From Prevotellaceae bacterium UBA4332 (GTDB lineage: Bacteria; Bacteroidota; Bacteroidia; Bacteroidales; Bacteroidaceae): a stretch of DNA of 64,000 nucleotides. Shown here piece after piece: positions 16,347 through 24,491 of this stretch; position 1 is the stretch's first letter; each line of letters opens with the position of its first letter. The notes beneath the pieces are model-generated. The model worked only from the letters and a program-made list of their open reading frames with translations, was not told the origin of the DNA and made no database searches. The translations under genes and the position numbers were made by a program. The stretch spans positions 1 through 64,000 of the forward strand of contig DGTQ01000018.1 in assembly GCA_002394365.1 (NCBI GenBank), in the 5' to 3' direction.

Positions 16347-18005
16347 ATGAAAAGAATTCTTTTATTATTCATTGCCATAATATCATTGTTTGCAACGCAC
16401 GCAGCCGTAAAGGATATAGACTCTTATATCCCCGTCAATGATGTGCAAGATCCCAACACATTTGTGGTTATCATATCAAATGAGAACTATAAATATGAGG
16501 AAGCTGTGCCATTCGCACTTAATGATGGGTCCACATTTAAGTTGTATTGCGAAAAGTCGCTCGGTATTCCAGAAAAAAACATCAAATATGTACCTAATGC
16601 GTCACTTAATGACATGAAATACTTCTTATCATGGCTTGAAAAAGTGATGAAAGCATACAACGGTCAGGCACGAGCTATTTTTTACTATAGTGGTCATGGG
16701 ATGCCTGACGACAGCAATAAGCAGGCTTTTCTCCTGCCTGTTGATGGACATAGTACTTCACCAGAGAGCGGTTTGAGCACAGAAACTCTGTATGCTCGAT
16801 TAGGAGCATTACAGTCTTCCGCCACAATGGTTTTTCTTGACGCATGTTTTAGTGGTGCAAGTCGTGAGGGGGGCATGATGCAATCATCACGTGGAGTCGC
16901 TATCACACCTAAGAAAAATGCTGTTTCTGGAAACATGGTCGTATTCTCGGCTACAAAGGACAATGAGACAGCTTATCCATACAGAGATAAGAATCATGGT
17001 ATGTTTACATACTTTATCTTGGAAAAGCTGAATGAGGATGGTGGTTGCGTGACTCTTGGTGAACTGAGTGACTACGTCAGAGGAGAGGTCTCTCGAATGT
17101 CGATGGTCGAGAACGAAAAAAGCCAAACGCCTACAGTTCTTGCCTCAGTTGGCAACACAGACTGGAAAACGTGGAAACTTGCAAACGTTGCTGCCACAAA
17201 ATATGCTAACATTCCACGTAACTTAGTAAAAACACTAGATGCTGGAAATCATAACCTCTCCATAAACACATCAAACGGTAATAAAAAGTCTTCCCAAAAG
17301 AACAAATTAGCTATGGCAGATGGCAAAATCACCATTAATGGTATGGAGTATGAATTGGTTCGTATTGACAAAGGAACTTTCTCCATGGGTTCAAACCAAA
17401 AACTCAATTCACACAGTACGTTCAGCATGAATCAGCCCAGACACAATGTAACACTGAAAGCGTATGCTATCGGTAAAACAGAAGTTCCGCAAGCTATATG
17501 GGAAGCCATAATGGATGATAATCCTTCTGAAAACAAAGGAGCCAGACTACCAGTTGAAAACGTTACATGGGAGCAGTGTCAGACTTTTATTAAAAAGCTG
17601 AACGAACAACTCGGAACACAATTCAGATTGCCGACTGAAGCTGAATGGGAGTATGCTGCAGATTGTGGCAATAGCATGTTTTCAGATACTTTCTCAGGTA
17701 GCAAACGATATGAGGCTGTTGCCCACACTGGAAGTAGCACTATCGAATGTGGCAGTCTGCAACCATCAAGTTTAGGTCTGTATGACATGTCTGGCAACGT
17801 GGCAGAATGGTGTCAAGATTATATTAGTCGCTATACAGCCGCACCTGAGACCAACCCCGTTGGACCGAAGAAAGGCTTTCAAAGAGTTGTGAGGGGTGGT
17901 TCCTATAAGGATGAACCTGAATTACTGCGAAATAGCCATCGTGGTCACAAACGTCAAAATGAGAGTGCGCCATTTATCGGACTACGACTAGCTCATGATA
18001 TGTAG
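16347..18005 (+). CDS. Exported caspase-like protease fused to an FGE-fold domain
   Basis: A 552-residue hybrid. Residues 1-20 are a signal peptide, 35-275 a C14 caspase-like domain with the catalytic pair His117 (YYSGHGMP) and Cys167 (FLDACFSG), and 333-552 a formylglycine-generating-enzyme/C-type-lectin-like domain (FRLPTEAEWEYA, MSGNVAEWCQD, RVVRGGSY). The paired cysteines of true FGE after GGS are missing (GGSYKDEPELL), so sulfatase activation is unlikely and binding is more plausible. The protease dyad looks active. It is exported, unlike most bacterial caspase homologues studied. A 57-base gap precedes the CsgG-like gene. Confidence 0.88.
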   Translation: MKRILLLFIAIISLFATHAAVKDIDSYIPVNDVQDPNTFVVIISNENYKYEEAVPFALNDGSTFKLYCEKSLGIPEKNIKYVPNASLNDMKYFLSWLEKVMKAYNGQARAIFYYSGHGMPDDSNKQAFLLPVDGHSTSPESGLSTETLYARLGALQSSATMVFLDACFSGASREGGMMQSSRGVAITPKKNAVSGNMVVFSATKDNETAYPYRDKNHGMFTYFILEKLNEDGGCVTLGELSDYVRGEVSRMSMVENEKSQTPTVLASVGNTDWKTWKLANVAATKYANIPRNLVKTLDAGNHNLSINTSNGNKKSSQKNKLAMADGKITINGMEYELVRIDKGTFSMGSNQKLNSHSTFSMNQPRHNVTLKAYAIGKTEVPQAIWEAIMDDNPSENKGARLPVENVTWEQCQTFIKKLNEQLGTQFRLPTEAEWEYAADCGNSMFSDTFSGSKRYEAVAHTGSSTIECGSLQPSSLGLYDMSGNVAEWCQDYISRYTAAPETNPVGPKKGFQRVVRGGSYKDEPELLRNSHRGHKRQNESAPFIGLRLAHDM

Positions 18006-18062
18006 AAAAAAGCAATCTTATTAAATATATAACCATTTCAAAAACTTTTAAATCATTTAATT

Positions 18063-18896
18063 ATGAAAAAAATCTTTTCAGTAGCAGTTCTTCTGCTCAT
18101 GATGCTTACAGCATCTGCTCAAGACAAGCCAACAGTATGTGTAGAGAATTTCACTAACAACTCTGATTTGAAGGACACTTATTCTAAGCAGCTTCAAAAC
18201 GAAATCATTTCTGGAATCTCTGCAACTACTCGTGTAACCATTGTGCAACCATCTTCCTATGGAAAACTCCCAAAAGATCCTATCGCATATGAAGATGCAC
18301 TTAAGGCTGAAGGTGTGAACTTCATACTCAAAGGTACACTTAATGACTATACTACTGGCACATCAAAAGCAGTATTGGACAAAAACAAGACCTATGCAAC
18401 AGCAGAAGTTAGTTACACCTTGTCTCTTATTGATTTGGAGACACATCAGACTGTAAGTTCTGACACCGAATCATGTTCTTATGCAACAGGCTCTTCCGCA
18501 GCAGATGCTCTGACGAAGGCTATTGGTGAAGCTTCTGAAAACATGAAGAAGTATGTTGATCGTCACTTTAAGATTAATGCCACCGTTAAGGCTCTTGACC
18601 AGATTGACCCAAAGAAGGGTGCAAAGACTGTCTATATAACAATCGGTTCTGCAGCTGGTATTACTAAGGGTGACATCCTCGAAGTATTTGCCGAAGTCAA
18701 CATTGCAGGCGAGAAGGCTAACAAGAAGATTGGCGAAGTAAAGGTGAATGAGGTTATGAGTGCTACACTCAGCCTCTGTAATGTGAAGGATGGTGGCGTA
18801 GAAATAAAGAACGCATTTGAGGATGGCACCAAGATAACAGTTATTACACGTGCCAAGAAAGATAGTCTCTTCGGCATAAAAAGTCCATTCAAATGA
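18063..18896 (+). CDS. CsgG-like exported protein
   Basis: A 277-residue protein with signal peptide (ending TASAQ). Residues about 24-165 resemble the CsgG/LpoB nucleotide-binding-like fold: a start with VCVENFTNNSDLKDTYSKQL, then GVNFILKGTLNDY and a late YTLSLIDLETHQTV strand. Residues about 185-265 form a second beta domain (AGITKGDILEVF). The signal peptide has no lipobox Cys, so an outer-membrane pore like CsgG is uncertain. The stop overlaps the next start by four bases. Confidence 0.72.
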   Translation: MKKIFSVAVLLLMMLTASAQDKPTVCVENFTNNSDLKDTYSKQLQNEIISGISATTRVTIVQPSSYGKLPKDPIAYEDALKAEGVNFILKGTLNDYTTGTSKAVLDKNKTYATAEVSYTLSLIDLETHQTVSSDTESCSYATGSSAADALTKAIGEASENMKKYVDRHFKINATVKALDQIDPKKGAKTVYITIGSAAGITKGDILEVFAEVNIAGEKANKKIGEVKVNEVMSATLSLCNVKDGGVEIKNAFEDGTKITVITRAKKDSLFGIKSPFK

Positions 18897-19411
18897 TCAA
18901 CGCAATCAGATTAAATATCATATTATCTCTTTTGTGTATGCTGGTTTCTTTACCAGCATACACACAGGAAGTATATACCACGGTGGAATTACTTGACAAG
19001 AACGATGCAACTTCTGTGTTCTATGCCGAGGGACGAGGTTATAATGAAAACGACGCATTGGAAAATGCCCGCATCAACGTCTTACGCAAGATCATCTACG
19101 AAGGCGTAGAGGGTTTCAATGACGGGAAACCACTTTTGCACTCTACCAGTTCTTCAGAACGGAATGACTGGTTGAAGAACCTTTTCACTGGTAAGGTTGC
19201 AACTTATAAGAATTTTCTTGGAGACATAGAGTTAGTAGGCGACTTCGATAGGGATGGCAGCACATATATCTGCAATGCCAATGTTATGATAAAACATCGT
19301 TTTCTTAAACGACAGATTGACATGCAGGTGAATGGTGTTTCAACAAATAACACCTCTACAGAGAGCCCACAACAACAGCCCGCTCCCTCCCATCGCTGGT
19401 CGGTACATTGA
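18893..19411 (+). CDS. Exported LPP20-type protein
   Basis: A 172-residue protein with signal peptide (about 1-24). Its core (about 38-110) has the pattern AEGRGYNENDALENARINVLRKI seen in LPP20-like domains, where a Gly-rich strand is followed by a long helix with regularly spaced Ala. The Pro/Gln/Ser-rich C-terminus (about 150-172) looks unstructured. Translationally coupled to the CsgG-like gene (ATGA overlap). Function unknown; structural subunit or accessory protein is a guess. Confidence 0.65.
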   Translation: MINAIRLNIILSLLCMLVSLPAYTQEVYTTVELLDKNDATSVFYAEGRGYNENDALENARINVLRKIIYEGVEGFNDGKPLLHSTSSSERNDWLKNLFTGKVATYKNFLGDIELVGDFDRDGSTYICNANVMIKHRFLKRQIDMQVNGVSTNNTSTESPQQQPAPSHRWSVH

Positions 19412-19495
19412 TAGATAAAACATTAAATTATTGAAGATTTCTTCTTTACGCAAAAGGACAAAATTAGTATTAACACTTTAAAACAAGAAACAATT

Positions 19496-20062
19496 ATGAA
19501 AAAAACAGTTTTGCTCATCGTTTCGATGATTATGATGGTTTGCATGGGTGTAAGCGCACAAAGCCTTTCCAAGGATGCAAAAAAACAAATAAAGAAGATG
19601 GAAAAGGAGGGCTGGGTTGTTAACCCTGGTTCACTTTCCCTCACAGAGCAGTATAAAAAAGTTTATGCTGCAAACAATGAGTACAATGACGATGGTTCGC
19701 TAAGGTGGATTATCGGGCAGGGTAAGAGTACAGGAACAGCATACAACTCTGTAAAAAAAGCAGCTCTGACAGCAGCAAAAGTTGAAATTGCGTCAAGCAT
19801 ACAGGAGGAAATTGCTGGTTCTACAGACCAGGGACAATCTAACGAAGAAGGCGATGCTTCCGGAGTTTCTTTTGAGCGCACCATTTCTGGCGCAAAGACA
19901 AAATTTGCACAGAGTATTTCTAACACGGAAATCCTTATGGAATGTCACAGAGACCTGGGGCGTGGAAGAGTTGAGGTTCAGATTACTGTTGCATGCAAGA
20001 GAGATTCTGCACGCAAGCAGATGAAAGACCTTCTTGATGAAAAAATGGGCTGGAAGAAATAA
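19496..20062 (+). CDS. Exported LPP20-type protein
   Basis: 188 residues with a signal peptide ending GVSAQ. A short basic helix (KKQIKKMEKEGW) leads into a domain (about 60-175) with IGQGKSTGTAYNSVKKAALTAAKVE, the same Gly-strand plus Ala-helix pattern as its neighbour, and a late strand GRGRVEVQITVAC. It sits 84 bases after the previous gene, in a gap without a good -7 element. Related to the LPP20 lipoprotein family but lacks a lipobox. Confidence 0.68.
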   Translation: MKKTVLLIVSMIMMVCMGVSAQSLSKDAKKQIKKMEKEGWVVNPGSLSLTEQYKKVYAANNEYNDDGSLRWIIGQGKSTGTAYNSVKKAALTAAKVEIASSIQEEIAGSTDQGQSNEEGDASGVSFERTISGAKTKFAQSISNTEILMECHRDLGRGRVEVQITVACKRDSARKQMKDLLDEKMGWKK

Positions 20063-20092
20063 TCAAGTTTTATTAACTTTAAATATTTCAGA

Positions 20093-20977
20093 TTGAAACT
20101 ACTGTTTGTCATATTACTGTTCACGTACAGTTTGACGCTAAAAGCAGACGACAAGGTTGCGGTGAAGTGTACCACAGATTACGTGGTACCACCGCACTTG
20201 TCTCTAATGGAAGCGCAGAAAAACGCCATCAAACAAGCCAAGGTACAAGCTATTGCAAACAAGTTTGGCTCTGTAATAACTGATAACACGTCACAAACAA
20301 TGACAGACTCTAACGAAAACTTCTTCTCCATCACAGAGGAGATGGTTAGGGGAGAATGGATTGCTGACATTGATGAGCCCAAAGTGACAATGGACATAAT
20401 CGGCATGAAACAAGTAATGCACGTCACGGTTCACGGATACATTAGAGAGATTAAGAGTGCCAAGGTTAATATCACTGCCAAGCCTCTTCGCCTAGGCACA
20501 GACACTCGATACGAAAGTTATCAATACAATAATGGCGACAATTTCTATCTATACTTCAAGTCACCAGTTGATGGTTACGTAACAGTATATCTTATAGATG
20601 AGTCCATCACCGACTCTAAGGAAGAATCTGTATTCTGTCTTTTGCCATATCAGGAATCGAATGAAGGCTCATACTCTGTAAAGCATAATGAGGAATATGT
20701 ATTTTTTTCTCCAGCTCACGACAAACGCAACCCAGGCATCGTAGATGAGCTTACAATGACAGCATCTGCACCTACTGAATATAATACGCTTATGGTAATC
20801 TTCTCCCCTAACAACTTTTACCAAGCCAATACCACGAGCGCACAGCAAACGAAGGGGAATATCATTACACCACGTGCCCTGAGCTCACAGGACTTTCGAA
20901 AATGGCTCGTGAAGTATCGTAATACGGACAGAGACATGCAGGTGTCACGCATACCTTTAACTATTAAAACAAAGTAA
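20093..20977 (+). CDS. Exported DUF4384-like protein
   Basis: 294 residues. The frame needs the TTG at 20093 to include its signal peptide (KLLFVILLFTYSLTLKA). Residues about 35-125 follow the LPP20-like helix pattern (LMEAQKNAIKQAKVQAIANKF), and about 145-255 resemble DUF4384 (NGDNFYLYFKSPVDGYVTVYLID), a beta-sandwich often found in exported proteins beside caspase-like or kinase genes. The next gene starts 5 bases later. Role unknown. Confidence 0.68.
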   Translation: MKLLFVILLFTYSLTLKADDKVAVKCTTDYVVPPHLSLMEAQKNAIKQAKVQAIANKFGSVITDNTSQTMTDSNENFFSITEEMVRGEWIADIDEPKVTMDIIGMKQVMHVTVHGYIREIKSAKVNITAKPLRLGTDTRYESYQYNNGDNFYLYFKSPVDGYVTVYLIDESITDSKEESVFCLLPYQESNEGSYSVKHNEEYVFFSPAHDKRNPGIVDELTMTASAPTEYNTLMVIFSPNNFYQANTTSAQQTKGNIITPRALSSQDFRKWLVKYRNTDRDMQVSRIPLTIKTK

Positions 20978-20982
20978 TCATT

Positions 20983-22578
20983 ATGAAGAAAGCAACGATA
21001 ATGTCAATGTTACTGCTGGGAATATTCTGTCTTAACGCCAGTGCCCAGAGCAGCTCATTGCGAAACAGATTCGCAGCAATGCAGCAGAAACTCGACCAGC
21101 CCTTTGATGAGTACGTCAATACTATAAACAAAGAGTTTGAGGAGTTCCGTGACAGCATAAATAAGTCTTTTGCTGACTTCATGGAAAAAAGTGGTTGGCC
21201 AAAAGTTCCTGTTAAAGAGGGAGAAGTGAAGCCTAAAAGGAAGGAAATTCCACCCGTGATTTTTGACGAAGGCAAGAATAAAGAACAAGAAAGAAAGGAT
21301 GAAAACAAGAAAGACGAAAAGGCAAAAGACAACAAAAGTAACAAGCCTAAACAGGAAGAAGCTTTGTTGCCTGTAAAAATCATTCCCGTAATAGAAGTTC
21401 CTACCGACACTCTCCCTGTGCCTCAGCCCACTCCTGTAGCTCCAATACGCGAAAATGAAGAGGCTAAAGACTATGCTGAGTTTACTGTTTTTGGAACTCC
21501 AATGAAAGTACGCTGGGGAAATCTGCAGCAATTCAAGCTTGAGGGTGATAATGAGAAAGCCATTGCCAAAGCATTCCGCTATCTCACCGACAGCGAATAT
21601 AACAACCTCATACGAGATTGCCTTTCTAACCGCATGGAATATAATCTCTGTGACTGGGCTTATTACAAGATGTTACAAGCCATGACAGAGAAGGCTTGTG
21701 GTGCAGGAACTAATGAGGCACGTATTGCTCAGGGTATTTTGCTGAATCAGAGCGGATACAGCGTGCGCTTCGGCTATGACCCTGAGAACAAGGATTTGTA
21801 TTTCCTCGTCAAGACGGCAAGCAGTCCGTATGGCATGTCCGTAGCCATTCTTGACGATGGCTATTTCTACTCTTTGGAGAAAGTAAAATCGAGATACCTC
21901 TGCGTATTTAACACCCCCTATCCAGGCGAGCAGGTTTTTAGCTTCGATGTATCTCCGCTACCAACTTTTGCGTCACAGCCGTCTGATGACAGGACTATCT
22001 CGTCTGGCAGCTATTCTGTAGAAGCCTGTTCCTCCGTGAATAAGAATCTTATTGATTTCTTTGCTACTTATCCAGCCTCATACACCAAAGAAAACATCAT
22101 GTTCCAGTGGACGAGCTATGCCAATACACCAATCAGTCAAGAGGTAAAGGATAAACTTTATCCTAAGCTTGAAAAAATCATTGAGGGAACAGACCAAAAG
22201 ACCGCTGTTAACATGCTTCTCAACTGGGTTCAAACAGGATTCCGATATGAGACAGACAATGTGGTATGGGGCGAGGAGCGTTCCTTCTTTGCCGAAGAAA
22301 GCTTGTACTACCCGTATTGCGACTGCGAAGATCGCTCCATCCTGTTCTCACATCTCGTGAGAGACCTCCTGAAACTCGATGTCGTACTGGTATATTACCC
22401 TGGTCACATGGCTACTGCCGTCAATTTCACTGAAGACGTAAAGGGGGACTACCTTGAACTTCACGGACGCAAGTTCATCATTGCCGACGGCACTTATATC
22501 GGAGCACCCGTAGGAAGGACAATGCCAGGCATGAGTAACGAGAAGGCAAAAGTCTCACTGCTGAAGAAAGAAATGTAA
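20983..22578 (+). CDS. Exported transglutaminase-like cysteine protein
   Basis: 531 residues. A signal peptide (1-21) is followed by a helical region (about 22-75), a Lys/Glu-rich low-complexity linker (about 80-125), a beta domain, and a C-terminal transglutaminase-like fold. The triad is readable: Cys448 (YCDCEDRS), His475 (YPGHMATAV) and Asp502 (IIADGTYIG). Such domains cleave or crosslink peptides. With the caspase-like protein this gives the operon two different exported thiol enzymes. No lipobox. Confidence 0.8.
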   Translation: MKKATIMSMLLLGIFCLNASAQSSSLRNRFAAMQQKLDQPFDEYVNTINKEFEEFRDSINKSFADFMEKSGWPKVPVKEGEVKPKRKEIPPVIFDEGKNKEQERKDENKKDEKAKDNKSNKPKQEEALLPVKIIPVIEVPTDTLPVPQPTPVAPIRENEEAKDYAEFTVFGTPMKVRWGNLQQFKLEGDNEKAIAKAFRYLTDSEYNNLIRDCLSNRMEYNLCDWAYYKMLQAMTEKACGAGTNEARIAQGILLNQSGYSVRFGYDPENKDLYFLVKTASSPYGMSVAILDDGYFYSLEKVKSRYLCVFNTPYPGEQVFSFDVSPLPTFASQPSDDRTISSGSYSVEACSSVNKNLIDFFATYPASYTKENIMFQWTSYANTPISQEVKDKLYPKLEKIIEGTDQKTAVNMLLNWVQTGFRYETDNVVWGEERSFFAEESLYYPYCDCEDRSILFSHLVRDLLKLDVVLVYYPGHMATAVNFTEDVKGDYLELHGRKFIIADGTYIGAPVGRTMPGMSNEKAKVSLLKKEM

Positions 22579-22623
22579 AAGGCATCTCTCTGTATATACA
22601 AGAGCAAAAAACGCTACCATAGT

Positions 22624-23793
22624 GTGAAACGGAAGTTAGGAATTAGCATAATACTGAGCATCTCCATTCTCCTGCTTAGCTACTTCATGGGCAACACCTC
22701 GTCGCCTATGGCAGGAGAGAAGGCTGTATTGGTGAAACTTAACAACTGGAAGGCCTTTCTCAATCTCAATAAGGACAGTGTGCCTGATGATGTGCTACTG
22801 ATAAACGTAGCATTCGACAAAGCACTTACTAATTATTCTGAGAATGGTATGCCTATAGGTCAGTTTACCATAACCGACAGGCAAAAGTTGCTGAGATTTC
22901 TCACGGCAGCTCGCAAGGCTGATAACTACAAGTTCATCATGATGGATGTCATATTCGAGCGCGGCATCGAGACCGAATATGACTCCATCCTGTTCCACAC
23001 TATTGCAAGTATGCAACGCATTGTAATACCTGTGCATGAAGATGCCCCCCTGCAAGACAGCATACTGTATGCCAAAGCGGCAAACGGTGACTACAGCATA
23101 ACGCATGACGAAACCGACTTTGTGCGATTTCAGTTCATGCATGATGATGTTCCCTCCATGCCACTCGTCATGTATAAAGCAAGCACAGGAAAAGAAATAA
23201 AGCGCAGAGGACTTTTCTATACGAGCGACGGACATCTTTGCTCCAATGGACTTACACTCAAACTGCCTATAAGGATTAGCGGTGCCTATATGGACAAAAA
23301 GGATGATGATAAAAACAACTGTCAGCGAGAGCGTTCATACATATATATGGGAGCAGACGTTCTGGATCTTGATTCCATTATTCCCATAGCCGAGCAGATT
23401 GCAGGAAAAATCATCGTTATAGGAGACTTCAACACCGATGTGCATCGTACATACGCAGGCAAGCAGCCAGGAAGCGTAATATGTCTGAACGCCTATTATG
23501 CGCTTCTCCGAGGTGAACACCTCATCAGTTATCCCTTTACCCTTTTCCTCTTCTTCGTCTATGTCATTATATCCTTGCTGATGCTCAACGGCAAAACGCT
23601 TGACTCCTTCGTTTCCAACCCCTTGTTAAAGGTTGCCAGTTCATTCTTCACATACACCATAGTATTTACATTTATAGCTATGCTGGTCTATGCCACGCCA
23701 TCTGGTATAGTCTATAATCCCGTGTTACCCACAACAATATTTACTTTCCTCGGATTATTCATAGGCGGACTCAGAAAGATAACTAAAATATAA
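22624..23793 (+). CDS. CHASE2-like sensor membrane protein without output domain
   Basis: 389 residues from a GTG start. One N-terminal helix (about 5-23), a large extracytoplasmic domain (about 30-300), and three C-terminal helices (about 305-385). The end of the domain shows the CHASE2 hallmark IAGKIIVIGDFNTDVHRTYAG plus GSVICLNAYYALLRGEHL. CHASE2 normally precedes kinase, cyclase or similar domains after the helices; here the protein ends, so a partner must carry the signal. The nearby histidine kinase or the caspase protein are candidates. Confidence 0.8.
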   Translation: MKRKLGISIILSISILLLSYFMGNTSSPMAGEKAVLVKLNNWKAFLNLNKDSVPDDVLLINVAFDKALTNYSENGMPIGQFTITDRQKLLRFLTAARKADNYKFIMMDVIFERGIETEYDSILFHTIASMQRIVIPVHEDAPLQDSILYAKAANGDYSITHDETDFVRFQFMHDDVPSMPLVMYKASTGKEIKRRGLFYTSDGHLCSNGLTLKLPIRISGAYMDKKDDDKNNCQRERSYIYMGADVLDLDSIIPIAEQIAGKIIVIGDFNTDVHRTYAGKQPGSVICLNAYYALLRGEHLISYPFTLFLFFVYVIISLLMLNGKTLDSFVSNPLLKVASSFFTYTIVFTFIAMLVYATPSGIVYNPVLPTTIFTFLGLFIGGLRKITKI

Positions 23794-23812
23794 CCCTACA
23801 TACGCAAGAAAA

Positions 23813-24448
23813 ATGACAAGAGCATTCCTTTTTATATTCATCGTGTTAGTCAGCATGTTTTCGTATGCCGACAGATACAAAATTCTTTTCATGAATTACC
23901 CTACCCTGCTCATCAACGGCAAGGCTGTAAAGGTTGGCGATGTGTTTGATGACAATGCTGTAGTTCGATGGAGCAAGGAGCGACAAGCAATGAGAGTCTT
24001 TAACCTTAACAAGAAAAAACAAATCCTTATGGTTGCACATGCCGTTGACCCCAAAGGCAATTCCATAAGCGATATACTTACTGCCAACAAGCATCTTTCC
24101 ACTCATAGCAGCAGTTTGAAAACATCGCCCAATGTACTGAGACTGCTTAGCTCCATGTTTGAAAAACAGTATGACCTTATGGACACCATCGTAGTGAATA
24201 GCCCGATAAGTCTTTCCGAAAACAAGTATTTTCAGGCATCATACTATTATGGAGACTCACGCATCACCAAGCGACTTAGCAGTAATGGAAACGATGTTTA
24301 CATTGATCGCACTCTCTTCAATATTGACGGCAGACAACTTGAACCTCGCGACGTAACAATCGACATTGATTTCATAGACGAGACTAATTCTACCTACGCC
24401 TTCGTGTGCGCAGGGGTAGAGATATTTGTTGTTCCTGAAAAGTTCTAA
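23813..24448 (+). CDS. Exported protein of unknown function
   Basis: 211 residues with a signal peptide (about 1-18). Residues 20-90 start with RYKILFMNYPTLLINGKAVKVGDVF, a beta-rich segment that looks like a small-domain sensor or chaperone fold; the rest has no motif I recognise. Starts 19 bases after the CHASE2-like gene and should be in the same transcript. Similar small exported proteins accompany CHASE2/caspase genes in Bacteroidetes as far as I recall, but I cannot name a family. Confidence 0.6.
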   Translation: MTRAFLFIFIVLVSMFSYADRYKILFMNYPTLLINGKAVKVGDVFDDNAVVRWSKERQAMRVFNLNKKKQILMVAHAVDPKGNSISDILTANKHLSTHSSSLKTSPNVLRLLSSMFEKQYDLMDTIVVNSPISLSENKYFQASYYYGDSRITKRLSSNGNDVYIDRTLFNIDGRQLEPRDVTIDIDFIDETNSTYAFVCAGVEIFVVPEKF

Positions 24449-24459
24449 CTTGACGTAAA

Positions 24460-24467
24460 TATATTTG
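24460..24467 (+). promoter_or_regulatory. Possible internal -7 element
   Basis: TATATTTG, 25 bases before the ATG of the next gene. No matching -33 was seen; it may let the last two genes be read separately. Confidence 0.35.
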
Positions 24468-24491
24468 CGAACTAAATTTAATTAGCTTAAT

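Noticed and set aside
16347..18005. True sulfatase-activating enzyme
   Set aside because: The active-site cysteine pair is missing in the FGE-like domain and no sulfatase gene is present in the window.
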